From NCBI RefSeq assembly GCF_030733385.1, contig NZ_JASHJC010000002.1:248001-312000 (forward strand): a DNA stretch of 64,000 nucleotides, in the 5' to 3' direction. This DNA is from Roseovarius sp. MMSF_3359. Its GTDB lineage: Bacteria; Pseudomonadota; Alphaproteobacteria; Rhodobacterales; Rhodobacteraceae. Position 1 is the first letter of the stretch; each line of letters opens with the position of its first letter. Of this stretch, positions 45,597 through 55,194 are shown piece by piece. The translations under genes were made by a program, and so were the position numbers. The notes beneath the pieces were generated by a model, which saw only the letters and a list, made by a program, of their open reading frames with translations, had not been told where the DNA came from and ran no database searches.

Positions 45597-47072
45597 TCAG
45601 GGAAGACATTCCATATACGTGTCGTTGTCCCAATCGGTCACGGTGGACATGAACCGGGCGTATTCGTCGTATTTGTACTCATGGAAGAGGCGATACATCT
45701 CGCCCGGCATGCCGCGCTGAACGACCTCGCTGTTTTCCAGGAATTCGAGGGCCTCACCCAGGGACATCGGCAGTTTCTTGACCTGCTTGCCGTCCTTGAT
45801 CGCCTCGTAGATGTTGCGCTCTTCCGGGGCGCCGGGGTCGAGCTTGTTGTCGATGCCGTCGTCCATCGCAGCGAGCAGCGTTGTGCCCATGAGATAGGGG
45901 TTCACCATCGAGTCGACCGAGCGGTATTCGAAACGGCCCGGGGCCGAGACGCGCAGACCTGTGGTCCGGTTCTGGAAGCCCCAATCCGCAAAGACCGGCG
46001 CCCAGAAGCCTGTGTCCCAGAGACGGCGATAGGAGTTCACGGTCGAGCAGCCCACGGCGGTCAGCGCCTGCAGGTGGTGGACCACGCCGCCGATCGCCTC
46101 AAGCCCTTCCTTGCCGGGCATCTGCGGATCGTCATCGTCGGGCATGAAGGTGTTTTCGCCGCCACGCACATACATGTAGTTCTCGGCCATGCCCGGCAGA
46201 TCATCCGGGTTGTTGCCGCATTTCACGAAATGATCCTCGCCACCGCGCCAGAGGCTCATGTTGTGGTGGCAGCCCGAGGCCGACACACCCATGAACGGTT
46301 TGGTCATGAAGCAGGCGAAGATACCGTTTTCGCGCGCCACCTGGGCACAGATCTGGCGGTAGGTCGTCAGACGGTCAGCGTTGCGCAGCACATCGTCGAA
46401 CATCCAGTTCAACTCAAGCTGCCCGGGCGCGTCTTCGTGGTCGCCCTGGATCATGTCGAGGCCCATCATGCGGGCGTATTTGATGACCTGCATGGAGACC
46501 GGACGCAGCGATTCAAACTGGTCGATGTGATAGCAGTAGGGCTTGGAGTAGCCGTCCTTCGGCTTGCCGTTCTCGTCGAACTTCAGCCACATCATTTCAG
46601 GCTCGGTACCGATGCGCAGGCTGCGGCCATGCTTGGCCTTGAAGTCCTCATGCATGCGGCGCAGGTTGCCGCGGCAATCCGACGTCAGGTACCCGCCCGG
46701 ATTTTCCTTTTCCTCACGGTTGCGGAAGAGCGTGCAGTAGAAACGGCCGATCTGCGGTGCCCAGGGCAGCTGCATGAAAGTTTCCGGCTCGGGGATGCCG
46801 ACCAGCTCCGCAGCTTCCGGGCCATAGCCCAGGTAGTTGCCCGCGCGGTCGGTAAAGAGGTTCACCGTGGCACCATAGACCAGCTGGAAACCCTTCATGG
46901 CAACGCTTTCCCAATGGTCCGCGGGAATGCCCTTGCCCATGATCTTGCCGGTCACGGAAACGAATTGCAGATAGAGATATTCGATGCCCTTGGCATCAAT
47001 CATCTCGCGAACCTGCTTGATCTTTTCGGCGCGCCCCTCGGCTTCGACGAATTTTTCCAGATCTGTTGCCAC
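45597..47072 (-). CDS. gmaS: Gamma-glutamylmethylamide synthetase (GlnT-type)
   Basis: A 491-residue glutamine-synthetase homologue. ATP-grasp-type GS motifs are seen: catalytic Glu158 in RIGTEPEMMW, Glu213/Glu220 in GDHEDAPGQLELNW and His269-His270 in GVSASGCHHNM. It ligates methylamine to the gamma-carboxyl of glutamate, the entry step of the N-methylglutamate pathway; placement before mgsABC supports that over ammonium assimilation. The start is GTG at 47072, with a GGGAGA site. Also written gmas or glnT-like. Confidence 0.88.
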   Translation of the reverse strand: MATDLEKFVEAEGRAEKIKQVREMIDAKGIEYLYLQFVSVTGKIMGKGIPADHWESVAMKGFQLVYGATVNLFTDRAGNYLGYGPEAAELVGIPEPETFMQLPWAPQIGRFYCTLFRNREEKENPGGYLTSDCRGNLRRMHEDFKAKHGRSLRIGTEPEMMWLKFDENGKPKDGYSKPYCYHIDQFESLRPVSMQVIKYARMMGLDMIQGDHEDAPGQLELNWMFDDVLRNADRLTTYRQICAQVARENGIFACFMTKPFMGVSASGCHHNMSLWRGGEDHFVKCGNNPDDLPGMAENYMYVRGGENTFMPDDDDPQMPGKEGLEAIGGVVHHLQALTAVGCSTVNSYRRLWDTGFWAPVFADWGFQNRTTGLRVSAPGRFEYRSVDSMVNPYLMGTTLLAAMDDGIDNKLDPGAPEERNIYEAIKDGKQVKKLPMSLGEALEFLENSEVVQRGMPGEMYRLFHEYKYDEYARFMSTVTDWDNDTYMECLP

Positions 47073-47582
47073 TGTCTTAGTCTCCCTGATTATGCCGCAC
47101 CCGCCAGGTCCTCACCTCGGCATCGGCGGTTGGTTCAGCCCCGTTTGCCGGAGCCATTTGATACCGGCGTGCCACCAAAGGCAGTCCGATTGAAAGAAAT
47201 TGGTACATCACCGGCTGCGCCTGGCATCGGCGCGGCATCGACATTGTCGGCCTGTGGTAGGGCGGTGAAATGACGGAAAGAAAACACGCGCGTCCGAGCA
47301 TGCTCTTCGTCGCGAGTGGCACCAAGCTTCCATGCGAGGGATGCACCGTGTATACCGGTATCTGCGATCAGGAAATCAGCTTGATCCTTCAACGTCATCC
47401 GCGTGGGCTCCCTAAGCAAAGTTGGGTGGCTTGATGTGCAAAATCGAAACGGTGTCTCGAGTGTTAACAAAATTCTTCCTCTCCGCGACCCAAAAGTCAA
47501 CCACTTTTGATCCAATGGCGCGGTTTTCCGCAAAATACCTGCATTTTTGGTTTATTTTTGGTCCATTTGAGGAAGGATCGCA
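47073..47582. other. Intergenic region between gmaS and the GntR gene
   Basis: About 510 bp between divergent genes, holding the gmaS promoter. A minus-strand frame (47135-47533) begins near MTLKDQADFLIADTGIHGAS and could be a remnant of an FAD-oxidoreductase Rossmann start, but nothing beyond that start is recognisable; see the findings. No intact gene is called here. Confidence 0.4.
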
Positions 47583-48272
47583 ATGACCGCGTCATCCGAG
47601 CAGAAACTGGGGGCAACTGACATCGCCGCGCTATTGCGGCGGGAAATTTCCAAAGGAATCCTGCATCTTCACGATAGATTGCCACCGGAACGGGTCTTGG
47701 CAGAAACCTATGGTGCGGCGCGCGGAACTGTCCGGAAGGCCCTGAACCTGCTCGAAAGTGAGGGGTTCGTCGAAATCCGGCCGGGCAGTGGTACATATGT
47801 GGTGCATATGCCCGCGGACACCTCATCCGACGCCGTCGAGAACGCCACACCACTCGAACTAATGGACACGCGATTCGCGCTTGAGCCGCATATCTGCCGG
47901 CTGTCCGTTCTGCATGGCAGGCGCACGGATTTCGACGCCATGGAGAGCCTCTGCGCCAGGATGGAAACACTGCTGGACGATCCGGTCGCCTTCTCGGAAG
48001 TGGATTCCGAGTTTCACCGAGCCTTGGCCAACTCAACCCGCAACGGGCTGCTCATCTGGATCATCGACCAGATCGGGCATGTGCGAAGTCAGGATGATTG
48101 GACGCGGATGCGGCACCTGACCTTGGATGCCATGACGATCAAGCAGTATAACGCCCAGCACCGGCAGATCCTCAACGCGATCCGCACCCGCGAGCCGGAG
48201 CGTGCCGCCAATATCATGAAAGAGCATCTTGAGACCGCGCGCCTGTCCCTGACCCGCGCGGCGGAAACCTAG
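47583..48272 (+). CDS. GntR/FadR-family transcriptional regulator
   Basis: A 229-residue regulator. The winged HTH (about 15-80) contains LPPERVLAETYGAARGTVRK; an FCD domain follows (about 90-220), with the metal-binding histidines in SEFHRALANS and the H-x-x-I segment. It is divergent from gmaS and so a candidate regulator of the methylamine genes. Start ATG with a GAAGGA site. Overlaps the convergent amidotransferase gene by 4 bp. Confidence 0.85.
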   Translation: MTASSEQKLGATDIAALLRREISKGILHLHDRLPPERVLAETYGAARGTVRKALNLLESEGFVEIRPGSGTYVVHMPADTSSDAVENATPLELMDTRFALEPHICRLSVLHGRRTDFDAMESLCARMETLLDDPVAFSEVDSEFHRALANSTRNGLLIWIIDQIGHVRSQDDWTRMRHLTLDAMTIKQYNAQHRQILNAIRTREPERAANIMKEHLETARLSLTRAAET

Positions 48273-48991
48273 CGCGCCTTGGCCGTCATCTGCAGCCAGT
48301 TCATGTAGAGCCGTTCGGCCATGTCGTTGAAGGTCTGCATCCGTGCCGCGCAATCCTCATCGAACCTGTCGACCGCGCCCTTGCCCATCGCCTTCTCAAG
48401 CGCCCCGGCATAGGCAGGAATATCAGCCCAGTTCCGCACCGTGTCACCTTCCAATTCGACGTGAAACTGCATCGACACCGCGCGCGTGCCCCACTTCATC
48501 GCCTGAACCGCGCAGGCCGGTGACGTGGCCAGGCATTGCGCGCCCGCGGGCATCTGTTTGACCTCGGCTGAGTGCCACTGAAGCGTCTCGAATTTCTCGG
48601 GCAGGCCGTCGAAGAGGACTCCCGTTGCCCCTGCTTCGGTCAATTGCACTTCCATCACGCCAATCTCGGGGATATCCGATGGTCCGACCTTGCCGCCCAG
48701 GGCTTCGGCCAGCAACTGATGGCCCAAACAGAGGCCCAGGAACGGCAACCCCTTTTCCTCTACCGCATTGCGGATAAAGGTTTTTTCGTCTTTCAGCCAG
48801 GGATGTTCATCCTCCTGCCAGACGTCCATCGGCCCGCCCATGACCCAAAGCGCGTCATAGCCTTCCAGGTCCGGCAGCGCCTCACCCTCGTCCAGTTCCA
48901 CCGCATCCCAGGTATGCCCGTCCTCCTTCAAAAAATCACGGAAAATGCCGGGATGTTCGACGCGCTCGTGTTGCAAAACCAGTATGTGCAT
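48269..48991 (-). CDS. Class I glutamine amidotransferase
   Basis: A roughly 240-residue GATase1 protein. The nucleophile Cys lies in FLGLCLGHQLLAEALG and the His-Glu pair in SMQFHVELEG. It resembles GuaA-type or YfeJ-like amidotransferase domains standing alone. Next to methylamine genes it might hydrolyse gamma-glutamyl amides such as gamma-glutamylmethylamide, but this is a guess. The start is ATG at 48991. Confidence 0.85.
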   Translation of the reverse strand: MHILVLQHERVEHPGIFRDFLKEDGHTWDAVELDEGEALPDLEGYDALWVMGGPMDVWQEDEHPWLKDEKTFIRNAVEEKGLPFLGLCLGHQLLAEALGGKVGPSDIPEIGVMEVQLTEAGATGVLFDGLPEKFETLQWHSAEVKQMPAGAQCLATSPACAVQAMKWGTRAVSMQFHVELEGDTVRNWADIPAYAGALEKAMGKGAVDRFDEDCAARMQTFNDMAERLYMNWLQMTAKAR

Positions 48992-49047
48992 GAGGCCCTC
49001 CAATTTTGGCCGACCCTATGCCGCAAGTCACGATCAGCGCAAGCCGC

Positions 49048-50004
49048 CTAGCGCGATGCCGATGGCGGCTGACCGAAATGCTGGGTGAAAGCGCGCGAGA
49101 AATGCGAAGAGTTCGCAAACCCCGTCGCGAGCGCGATTTCAGTGAGCGACAGCGGCGAATTCCTGAGCAAACTCTGCGCCTTGTCCAATCGTAGTTCGCG
49201 GTAATATCCCATCGTTGAGCGGCCCAGTTTTTCCCGAAACAAGCGGTTCAACTGACGCGGCGAAACGCCCGCCGCCGCGGCCAGTTCTTCGAGGCCCACA
49301 GGTTCGGCAACATTGCTTTCCATCGCCTTGACCGAATCAAGGATGACCGGATTGGTCGATCCGACCCGGTCCATCAAGCCGCCCCGTTGCGGCCCGATCG
49401 AGGGGCGGATTTCGGTGTGCATGAACCAGTCGCTGACCATCCGCGCAAAGGGGGCGCCGTGGTGCCGCGCGATCAGCGCGTGCATGAGGTCAAGCGGCGC
49501 TGTGCCACCCGCACATGTCACCCTGTCGCGGTCGATCACGTAAAGCGTCCGGTCGATCATCAGGTGTGGCGAAATCTCGGCCAGGGCCTGTGCGTGCTCC
49601 CAGTGCACGGTCATGCGCCGCCCCTGCATCAAGCCCGCCCGTGCCAGCACGAGCGGTCCGCCGGAGACCCCACCAAGCCGCGTGCCGGCCCGCGCCAAAC
49701 GGACCAACCAGGGAAACAGCGGTCGTTCGTTGTACTGCGCCGGATCACCCCCGGCGACGACGAAGAGATAGTCGAGTTTCGGTGCATCCGCGATGGTGGC
49801 CTGCGGCATGACAACCGCCGCACCGGAGCTTGGGATCGGGTCACTGGTCATCCCGATATTCACGACATCATAGAGCGTCCGGCGGCCCAGCAGATTCGCT
49901 GCCCGCAGCGGTTCCACCGTCGAGGAATAGGACATCAAGGCAAAGCCGTTCAGCGTCAGCACACCGATCCTGCGCGTTTCGATCTGAGTACCAATTTTGT
50001 CCAT
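49048..50004 (-). CDS. GlxA-type AraC family regulator
   Basis: A 318-residue regulator: an N-terminal DJ-1/PfpI-like domain (LNGFALMSYSSTVEPLRAAN) and a C-terminal AraC HTH (about 220-315; ELAAAAGVSPRQLNRLFREK). GlxA-type regulators often control the catabolism of methylated amines and glycine betaine. It is divergent from the mgd operon with an 87-bp shared promoter gap. ATG at 50004 used. Confidence 0.85.
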   Translation of the reverse strand: MDKIGTQIETRRIGVLTLNGFALMSYSSTVEPLRAANLLGRRTLYDVVNIGMTSDPIPSSGAAVVMPQATIADAPKLDYLFVVAGGDPAQYNERPLFPWLVRLARAGTRLGGVSGGPLVLARAGLMQGRRMTVHWEHAQALAEISPHLMIDRTLYVIDRDRVTCAGGTAPLDLMHALIARHHGAPFARMVSDWFMHTEIRPSIGPQRGGLMDRVGSTNPVILDSVKAMESNVAEPVGLEELAAAAGVSPRQLNRLFREKLGRSTMGYYRELRLDKAQSLLRNSPLSLTEIALATGFANSSHFSRAFTQHFGQPPSASR

Positions 50005-50091
50005 TTTAGAAAAATAACAGTCTGTTTCAGGAAAGTCGACTCGCTTGATACTCGCGATGCTTAACCATTGAGATTCAGGGACCGTTGGCAC
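50005..50091. promoter_or_regulatory. Divergent promoter region of the regulator and mgd operon
   Basis: An 87-bp gap between the GlxA-type regulator (minus) and mgdA (plus). It must hold promoters for both; I see no unambiguous -35/-10 or palindrome. Confidence 0.4.
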
Positions 50092-51342
50092 ATGCGCTAC
50101 TCAGCTTTCAAGATCTTCACACAAGGGCTCACCGGCAACAAGGGTTGGAAGCCGGTCTGGCGTGAACCGGACCCGAAACCGGAATATGACATTGTCATCA
50201 TCGGCGGCGGCGGGCATGGGCTGAGCACGGCGTATTATCTGGCCAAGGAATACGGGCTGACCAACGTGGCTGTCCTGGAAAAGGGCTGGCTCGGGTCGGG
50301 CAATATCGGGCGGAACACAACCATCATCCGCTCAAACTACATGCTGCCCGGGAATGAACCCTTCTACGAATTTTCGATGAAACTCTGGGAAAACCTTGAG
50401 CAGGACTTCAATTACAACGCGATGATTTCGCAGCGGTCGATCCTCAATCTGGTACACTCGGACGCGCAGCGCGATGCGTTTATCCGGCGCGGCAACGCGA
50501 TGTTCCTGGCGGGCGCAGATGCGGAATATGCCGACGAGGCACAGCTGCGGCGCGAGTTGCCCTTCCTCGACTTCGACAACGCGCGTTTCCCGATCAAGGG
50601 TGGGCTTTATCAACGGCGCGGCGGCACGGTGCGCCATGATGCGGTCGCCTGGGGCTATGCGCGCGGTGCCGACAGCCGCGGTGTCGACATCATCCAGAAT
50701 TGCGAAGTCACCGGCATCGACATTGAAAACGGCGTTTGCCGCGGTGTGCAGACCTCGCGCGGGCCGATCCGGGCCAAGAAGGTCGCGATGTGTGTCGCCG
50801 GCTCGTCCGGTCGCGTCGCGGCGATGGCGGGGATGCGCCTGCCGATCGAAAGCCATGTGCTGCAGGCCTTTGTCTCGGAAGGGCTGAAACCCGTGCTTCC
50901 GGGTGTCATCACATTCGGCGCAGGGCATTTCTATGTCAGTCAGTCCGACAAGGGTGGGCTGGTCTTTGGCGGCGATATCGACGGCTATAATACCTATGCG
51001 CAACGCGGCAACCTGCCGGTGGTCGAGGACGTCGCCGAGGGCGGCATGGCGATCATGCCGATGATCGGACGCGCCCGGCTCCTGCGGTCCTGGGGCGGGA
51101 TCATGGACATGTCGATGGATGGCTCGCCCTTCATCGACAAGACCCATATCGGCGGTCTCTATTTCAACGGCGGTTGGTGTTACGGCGGCTTCAAGGCGAC
51201 CCCGGCAAGCGGCTATTGCTACGCGCATCTGCTGGCCCGTGACACGCCGCATCCGGTGGCCACCGAAATGCGCCTCGACCGCTTCAAGCGCGGCCATATC
51301 ATCGACGAAAAAGGTCAGGGCAATCAGCCCAACCTGCACTGA
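50092..51342 (+). CDS. mgdA: N-methylglutamate dehydrogenase, SoxB-like beta subunit
   Basis: A 416-residue flavoprotein like the beta subunit of heterotetrameric sarcosine oxidase. FAD motif GGGGHGLSTAYYLAKEYG at 38-55; the covalent-FMN histidine is His182 in GGTVRHDAVAWGYARGA. In this cluster it would oxidise N-methylglutamate to glutamate, passing the methyl group to tetrahydrofolate at another subunit. The ATG at 50092 is used. Confidence 0.85.
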   Translation: MRYSAFKIFTQGLTGNKGWKPVWREPDPKPEYDIVIIGGGGHGLSTAYYLAKEYGLTNVAVLEKGWLGSGNIGRNTTIIRSNYMLPGNEPFYEFSMKLWENLEQDFNYNAMISQRSILNLVHSDAQRDAFIRRGNAMFLAGADAEYADEAQLRRELPFLDFDNARFPIKGGLYQRRGGTVRHDAVAWGYARGADSRGVDIIQNCEVTGIDIENGVCRGVQTSRGPIRAKKVAMCVAGSSGRVAAMAGMRLPIESHVLQAFVSEGLKPVLPGVITFGAGHFYVSQSDKGGLVFGGDIDGYNTYAQRGNLPVVEDVAEGGMAIMPMIGRARLLRSWGGIMDMSMDGSPFIDKTHIGGLYFNGGWCYGGFKATPASGYCYAHLLARDTPHPVATEMRLDRFKRGHIIDEKGQGNQPNLH

Positions 51343-51357
51343 CGGAGGGACAGGAAC

Positions 51358-51645
51358 ATGATCATCAACCATCCGCATCTTGGCCCTCGCGACGCCGCAG
51401 AATTTATCTATCTGGGCGATGCCAGCCTGATCGACAGGCCCGATTGGCAGGACGAAAACGCCACGGAAAAGTTCTATGAATACGGATACTTGCGTAACAA
51501 CCCGGCGGGCGAACACCAGGAGCTGTGGTATCACGAACAGGGCGACCGTTCATGGCTTGTCGTGACGCGCAACACGCTGACACATGAAATCACCAAGGTA
51601 GAAATGGCCCGCGATGTGGCGCGCGCCCGGGGACGCAGCAAATGA
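51358..51645 (+). CDS. mgdB: N-methylglutamate dehydrogenase, SoxD-like delta subunit
   Basis: A 95-residue subunit. It aligns by eye with SoxD (DAAEFIYLGDASL; RNNPAGEHQELWYHEQGD). Typical SoxD has a Zn site with CPYC and a further Cys; this protein has no Cys at all, which points to the dehydrogenase family rather than sarcosine oxidase. The ATG follows GGAGGGACAGG. Overlaps mgdC by 4 bp. Confidence 0.8.
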   Translation: MIINHPHLGPRDAAEFIYLGDASLIDRPDWQDENATEKFYEYGYLRNNPAGEHQELWYHEQGDRSWLVVTRNTLTHEITKVEMARDVARARGRSK

Positions 51646-54590
51646 CTCAAGTGAACCGGATCGACGGCGGTCAGGTTGATCGCTCTAAGGAGGTGAAGTT
51701 CACCTTCAACGGCAAACATATGCGCGGCTTTGCCGGGGATACGCTGGCCTCGGCGCTTCTGGCAAACGGTCAGCGCCTCGTGGGGCGGTCGTTCAAGTAC
51801 CACCGTCCGCGCGGCATCCTGACCAGCGGCAGCGAAGAGCCCAACGCCCTCGTGCAATTGCGCAGCGGCGCCCATCAGGAGCCCAACACCCGCGCCACGG
51901 TGACCGAGCTTTTCGACGGGTTGAAAGCGACCAGCCAAAACCATCGCGGATCGCTGGAATACGACCTGATGGCGGTGACGGACCTGATGTCACGTTTCCT
52001 CGGCGCGGGGTTCTATTACAAGACCTTCATGTGGCCCAAGGCGTTTTGGGAAAAGCTTTATGAGCCGGTGATCCGCAAATCCGCCGGCCTCGGCAGCCTG
52101 TCGATGAAGGACGACCCCGACAGCTATGACAAAGGCTTCATCCACTGCGACCTGCTGGTGATTGGCGCAGGCCCCTCGGGTCTGAGTGCCGCTCTGGCCG
52201 CCGGGCGCAGCGGCGCGCGGGTGATCCTCGCCGACGAGGATTTCACCCCTGGCGGACGGCTCAACGCCGAAACGCTCGAGGTCGATGGCATGAGCGGCGC
52301 CGATTGGGCCGCGCAGGCGATTGCCGAGCTTGCCGCGATGGACAATGTGCGGATCATGACGCGCACGACGATCTATGGCGCGTACGATCACGGGATCTAT
52401 GGCGCGCTGGAACGCTGTACGGACCACCTGGCCAGCGCCGATGGCAAACCGCGTCAGGTGCTCTGGCGGATTTACTCGAAACGCGCGGTGCTTGCCGCCG
52501 GATCGACCGAGCGCCCCATCGCATTCGGCAATAATGACCGGCCTGGCATCATGCTGGCGGGTGCTGTGCGCACTTATGTAAACCGTTTCGGCGTGACGCC
52601 CGGCCAGGAGGTCGCGGTTTTCACCAATAACGACGACGGTTGGCGCACCGCATCCGATCTCGCGGGCAAGGGCGTCAATGTGACGACCATCATCGACACA
52701 CGCGATGCCCCCGCCGTCTGCGATGTTCCCGGTGCGCGCCATATCCGCAATGCCGCCGTGATGGACACGGTCGGACGCAAGGGACTGAAATCCGTCACCC
52801 TGACCAGCGGTCAGGTGATCCCGGCCGATTGTCTGGCGGTGTCGGGCGGGTGGAACCCCAATGTCCACCTGACCTGCCATCAACGGGGCCGCCCCGAATG
52901 GCGCGACGACCTGAGCGCCTTTGTCCCCGGTGCCGACCTGCCCGCCGGCATGGCCGTTGCTGGCGCCGCGAACGGCTCTATGACCCTGGCCGCCGCGCTG
53001 GCCGAAGGGCGCAGCGTCGCGAATGAACAGATCAAGGATCTGGGCTTTACCGCCTCCCGCAAAGCCGCCCCCAAGGCCGAGGACGAGCCGCGCGATTGCG
53101 CGCCGATGTGGCATGTTGGCGAAAGCAAGAACCGCGCCTGGGTCGATCAGCAAAACGATGTGACCGTCAAGGACATCAAGCAGTCCTATCGCGAAGGCTT
53201 CCGCTCCGTCGAGCATCTCAAGCGGTACACCACCCTTGGCATGGCCACGGATCAGGGCAAGACCGCGAATATCCCGGCGCTTGCGATCATGGCGGAATGC
53301 ACTGGCAAGTCGATCCCCGAGACCGGCACGACGATCTTCCGCCCGCCTTACACGCCCATCCCCTTGGGTGCGCTCGGCGGGCGCGCCCGTGGCAAGGATT
53401 TCCGGCCCTACCGCCTGACGCCTTCGCATGACTGGGCCGAAAAGAACGGCGCCACCTTTGTCGAGGTCGGCAACTGGCTGCGCGCGCAATGGTTCGCCCG
53501 ACCCGGCGAGCAGGGCTGGCGCGACAGCGTGGATCGCGAGGCGCTGATGACCCGTAAATCGGTCGGCATCTGCGACGTGACCACGCTGGGCAAGATCGAT
53601 ATTCAGGGCAAGGATGCCGCCGAATTCCTGAACGTGGTCTATGCCAACGCCTTCGGCAAATTGCCCGTTGGCAAGGTCCGTTACGGGTTGATGCTGCGCG
53701 AGGATGGCATTTGCTATGACGACGGCACCACGGCGCGGATGAGCGAAAATCACTTCGTCATGACCACCACCACCGCCAATGCGGTCCTGGTTTTCCGCCG
53801 GATGGAATTCGTGCGCCAATGCCTCTGCCCGGACATGGACGTGCACCTGATCTCAACCACCGATGGCTGGGCGCAGTTCGCCGTGGCGGGACCCAATGCG
53901 CGCAACCTGCTGCGCAAGGTGGTGGACGAGGCACATGATATCTCGAACGAGGCCTTCCCGTTCATGGCCTGCGGTGAAGTCACCGTCTGCGGCGGCACGC
54001 CTGCGCGCCTCTTCCGGATCTCTTTCTCGGGCGAGCTCGCCTATGAAATCGCCGTGCCAGCCCGGTTTGGTAACTCTATGATGGGCGTCCTGATGCAGGC
54101 CGGGGAAGAATTCGATGCCGTACCCTACGGCACCGAGGCTCTTGGCGTCATGCGCATCGAAAAGGGCCATGCGGCGGGCAACGAGTTGAACGGTCAGACC
54201 ACGGCGCTGAACCTCGGCCTCGGCGGAATGGTTTCGGCCAAGAAGGACTGCATCGGCAAGACCCTGTCACAGCGCCCGGAGATGAACCGCGATGATGCGA
54301 TCCGCCTGGTGGGTTTCCGGCCGGTGGACCGGAGCCTGAAGCTGATCGCGGGGTCGCATTTCATCAACAAAGATGACGAGGCCAAGATGGCCAACGATCA
54401 GGGCTGGATGACGTCGGTCGCCTACTCGCCCTCGCTCGGTCATTCCATCGGTCTCGGGTTCATCAAATCCGGTCACGAGCGCATGGGCGAAATCGTCCGC
54501 GCCGTAAGCCCGATCCATGACACGGAAATGGACGTCGAAATCGTATCGGCGCATTTCATCGACCCCGAAGGAGAACGCCTCCGTGCCTGA
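51642..54590 (+). CDS. mgdC: N-methylglutamate dehydrogenase, SoxA-like alpha subunit
   Basis: A 982-residue subunit with a 2Fe-2S ferredoxin-like N-terminus (about 15-100), an NAD-type Rossmann domain (GAGPSG at 175-180; NNDRPGIMLAGAVRTYVN), and a C-terminal glycine-cleavage T-protein-like tetrahydrofolate domain (about 590-980). It channels formaldehyde as methylene-THF. It is the largest subunit, as in SoxA. No reason to doubt its completeness. Confidence 0.88.
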   Translation: MTQVNRIDGGQVDRSKEVKFTFNGKHMRGFAGDTLASALLANGQRLVGRSFKYHRPRGILTSGSEEPNALVQLRSGAHQEPNTRATVTELFDGLKATSQNHRGSLEYDLMAVTDLMSRFLGAGFYYKTFMWPKAFWEKLYEPVIRKSAGLGSLSMKDDPDSYDKGFIHCDLLVIGAGPSGLSAALAAGRSGARVILADEDFTPGGRLNAETLEVDGMSGADWAAQAIAELAAMDNVRIMTRTTIYGAYDHGIYGALERCTDHLASADGKPRQVLWRIYSKRAVLAAGSTERPIAFGNNDRPGIMLAGAVRTYVNRFGVTPGQEVAVFTNNDDGWRTASDLAGKGVNVTTIIDTRDAPAVCDVPGARHIRNAAVMDTVGRKGLKSVTLTSGQVIPADCLAVSGGWNPNVHLTCHQRGRPEWRDDLSAFVPGADLPAGMAVAGAANGSMTLAAALAEGRSVANEQIKDLGFTASRKAAPKAEDEPRDCAPMWHVGESKNRAWVDQQNDVTVKDIKQSYREGFRSVEHLKRYTTLGMATDQGKTANIPALAIMAECTGKSIPETGTTIFRPPYTPIPLGALGGRARGKDFRPYRLTPSHDWAEKNGATFVEVGNWLRAQWFARPGEQGWRDSVDREALMTRKSVGICDVTTLGKIDIQGKDAAEFLNVVYANAFGKLPVGKVRYGLMLREDGICYDDGTTARMSENHFVMTTTTANAVLVFRRMEFVRQCLCPDMDVHLISTTDGWAQFAVAGPNARNLLRKVVDEAHDISNEAFPFMACGEVTVCGGTPARLFRISFSGELAYEIAVPARFGNSMMGVLMQAGEEFDAVPYGTEALGVMRIEKGHAAGNELNGQTTALNLGLGGMVSAKKDCIGKTLSQRPEMNRDDAIRLVGFRPVDRSLKLIAGSHFINKDDEAKMANDQGWMTSVAYSPSLGHSIGLGFIKSGHERMGEIVRAVSPIHDTEMDVEIVSAHFIDPEGERLRA

Positions 54591-55152
54591 GTTCACGCTT
54601 ACCTCCGCCCCGCCACTTGCCGGGTATGACCAGAGCTTTGATGGCGTCAAACTGGGCGCGCCGGTCGATCTGGCCATTGTGTCCATCGCTTTACCGCTTG
54701 GGGGCGAGGTCGCTGCCGAAAAGGCGATCAAATCCGCCTATGGCGCCGCCCTGCCCGCGCCGGGCAAATCGGTTCTGTCCAAGGACGGATTGGCCCGTCT
54801 GGTCCGGCTGTCATCGGATGCGGCATTCGTGATCTTTACCCATGCCACACCCGATGCCGAACCTCACGTCGCCGAAAAACTGAAGGGCGCGGCCTACACC
54901 ACGGATCAGACGGACGTATGGAGCGCGCTTGAGATCTCCGGTGCGAAGGCGCGCACGGCGCTGGAGCGGATCTGCCCCATCGACCTGCATGCGGATGCCT
55001 TTGCCGACGGGGATGCCGCACGGACGTCGATGGAACACCTGGGCACGCTCATCATCCGCACGGGCGGCGATGCGTTCCTGCTGCTCTCCGCAAGCTCATC
55101 CGCCAAGTCATTTCTGCACGCGGTCGAAACGTCCATCCACAATACCGCATGA
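54583..55152 (+). CDS. mgdD: N-methylglutamate dehydrogenase, SoxG-like gamma subunit
   Basis: A 189-residue protein similar to the gamma subunit of sarcosine oxidase, which contributes to the THF channel (QTDVWSALEISGAKARTALE; CPIDLHADAFADGDAARTSM). It begins with GTG at 54583 after AAGGAG, overlapping mgdC by 8 bp; the longer ATG frame at 54517 lies inside mgdC and is unlikely. Last gene of the mgd operon. Confidence 0.83.
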   Translation: MPEFTLTSAPPLAGYDQSFDGVKLGAPVDLAIVSIALPLGGEVAAEKAIKSAYGAALPAPGKSVLSKDGLARLVRLSSDAAFVIFTHATPDAEPHVAEKLKGAAYTTDQTDVWSALEISGAKARTALERICPIDLHADAFADGDAARTSMEHLGTLIIRTGGDAFLLLSASSSAKSFLHAVETSIHNTA

Positions 55153-55194
55153 GGATCAGCCCCGGTTCGACAACGCCAGAGAAGGGAAACCACG

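Noticed and set aside
45681..47273. 530-codon plus-strand ORF antisense to gmaS
   Set aside because: Antisense to a well-supported gene, His/Val/Arg-rich, no family similarity.
51990..53846. 618-codon minus-strand ORF antisense to mgdC
   Set aside because: Shadow of the SoxA-like coding frame; low-complexity His/Arg/Gly composition and no ribosome-binding site.
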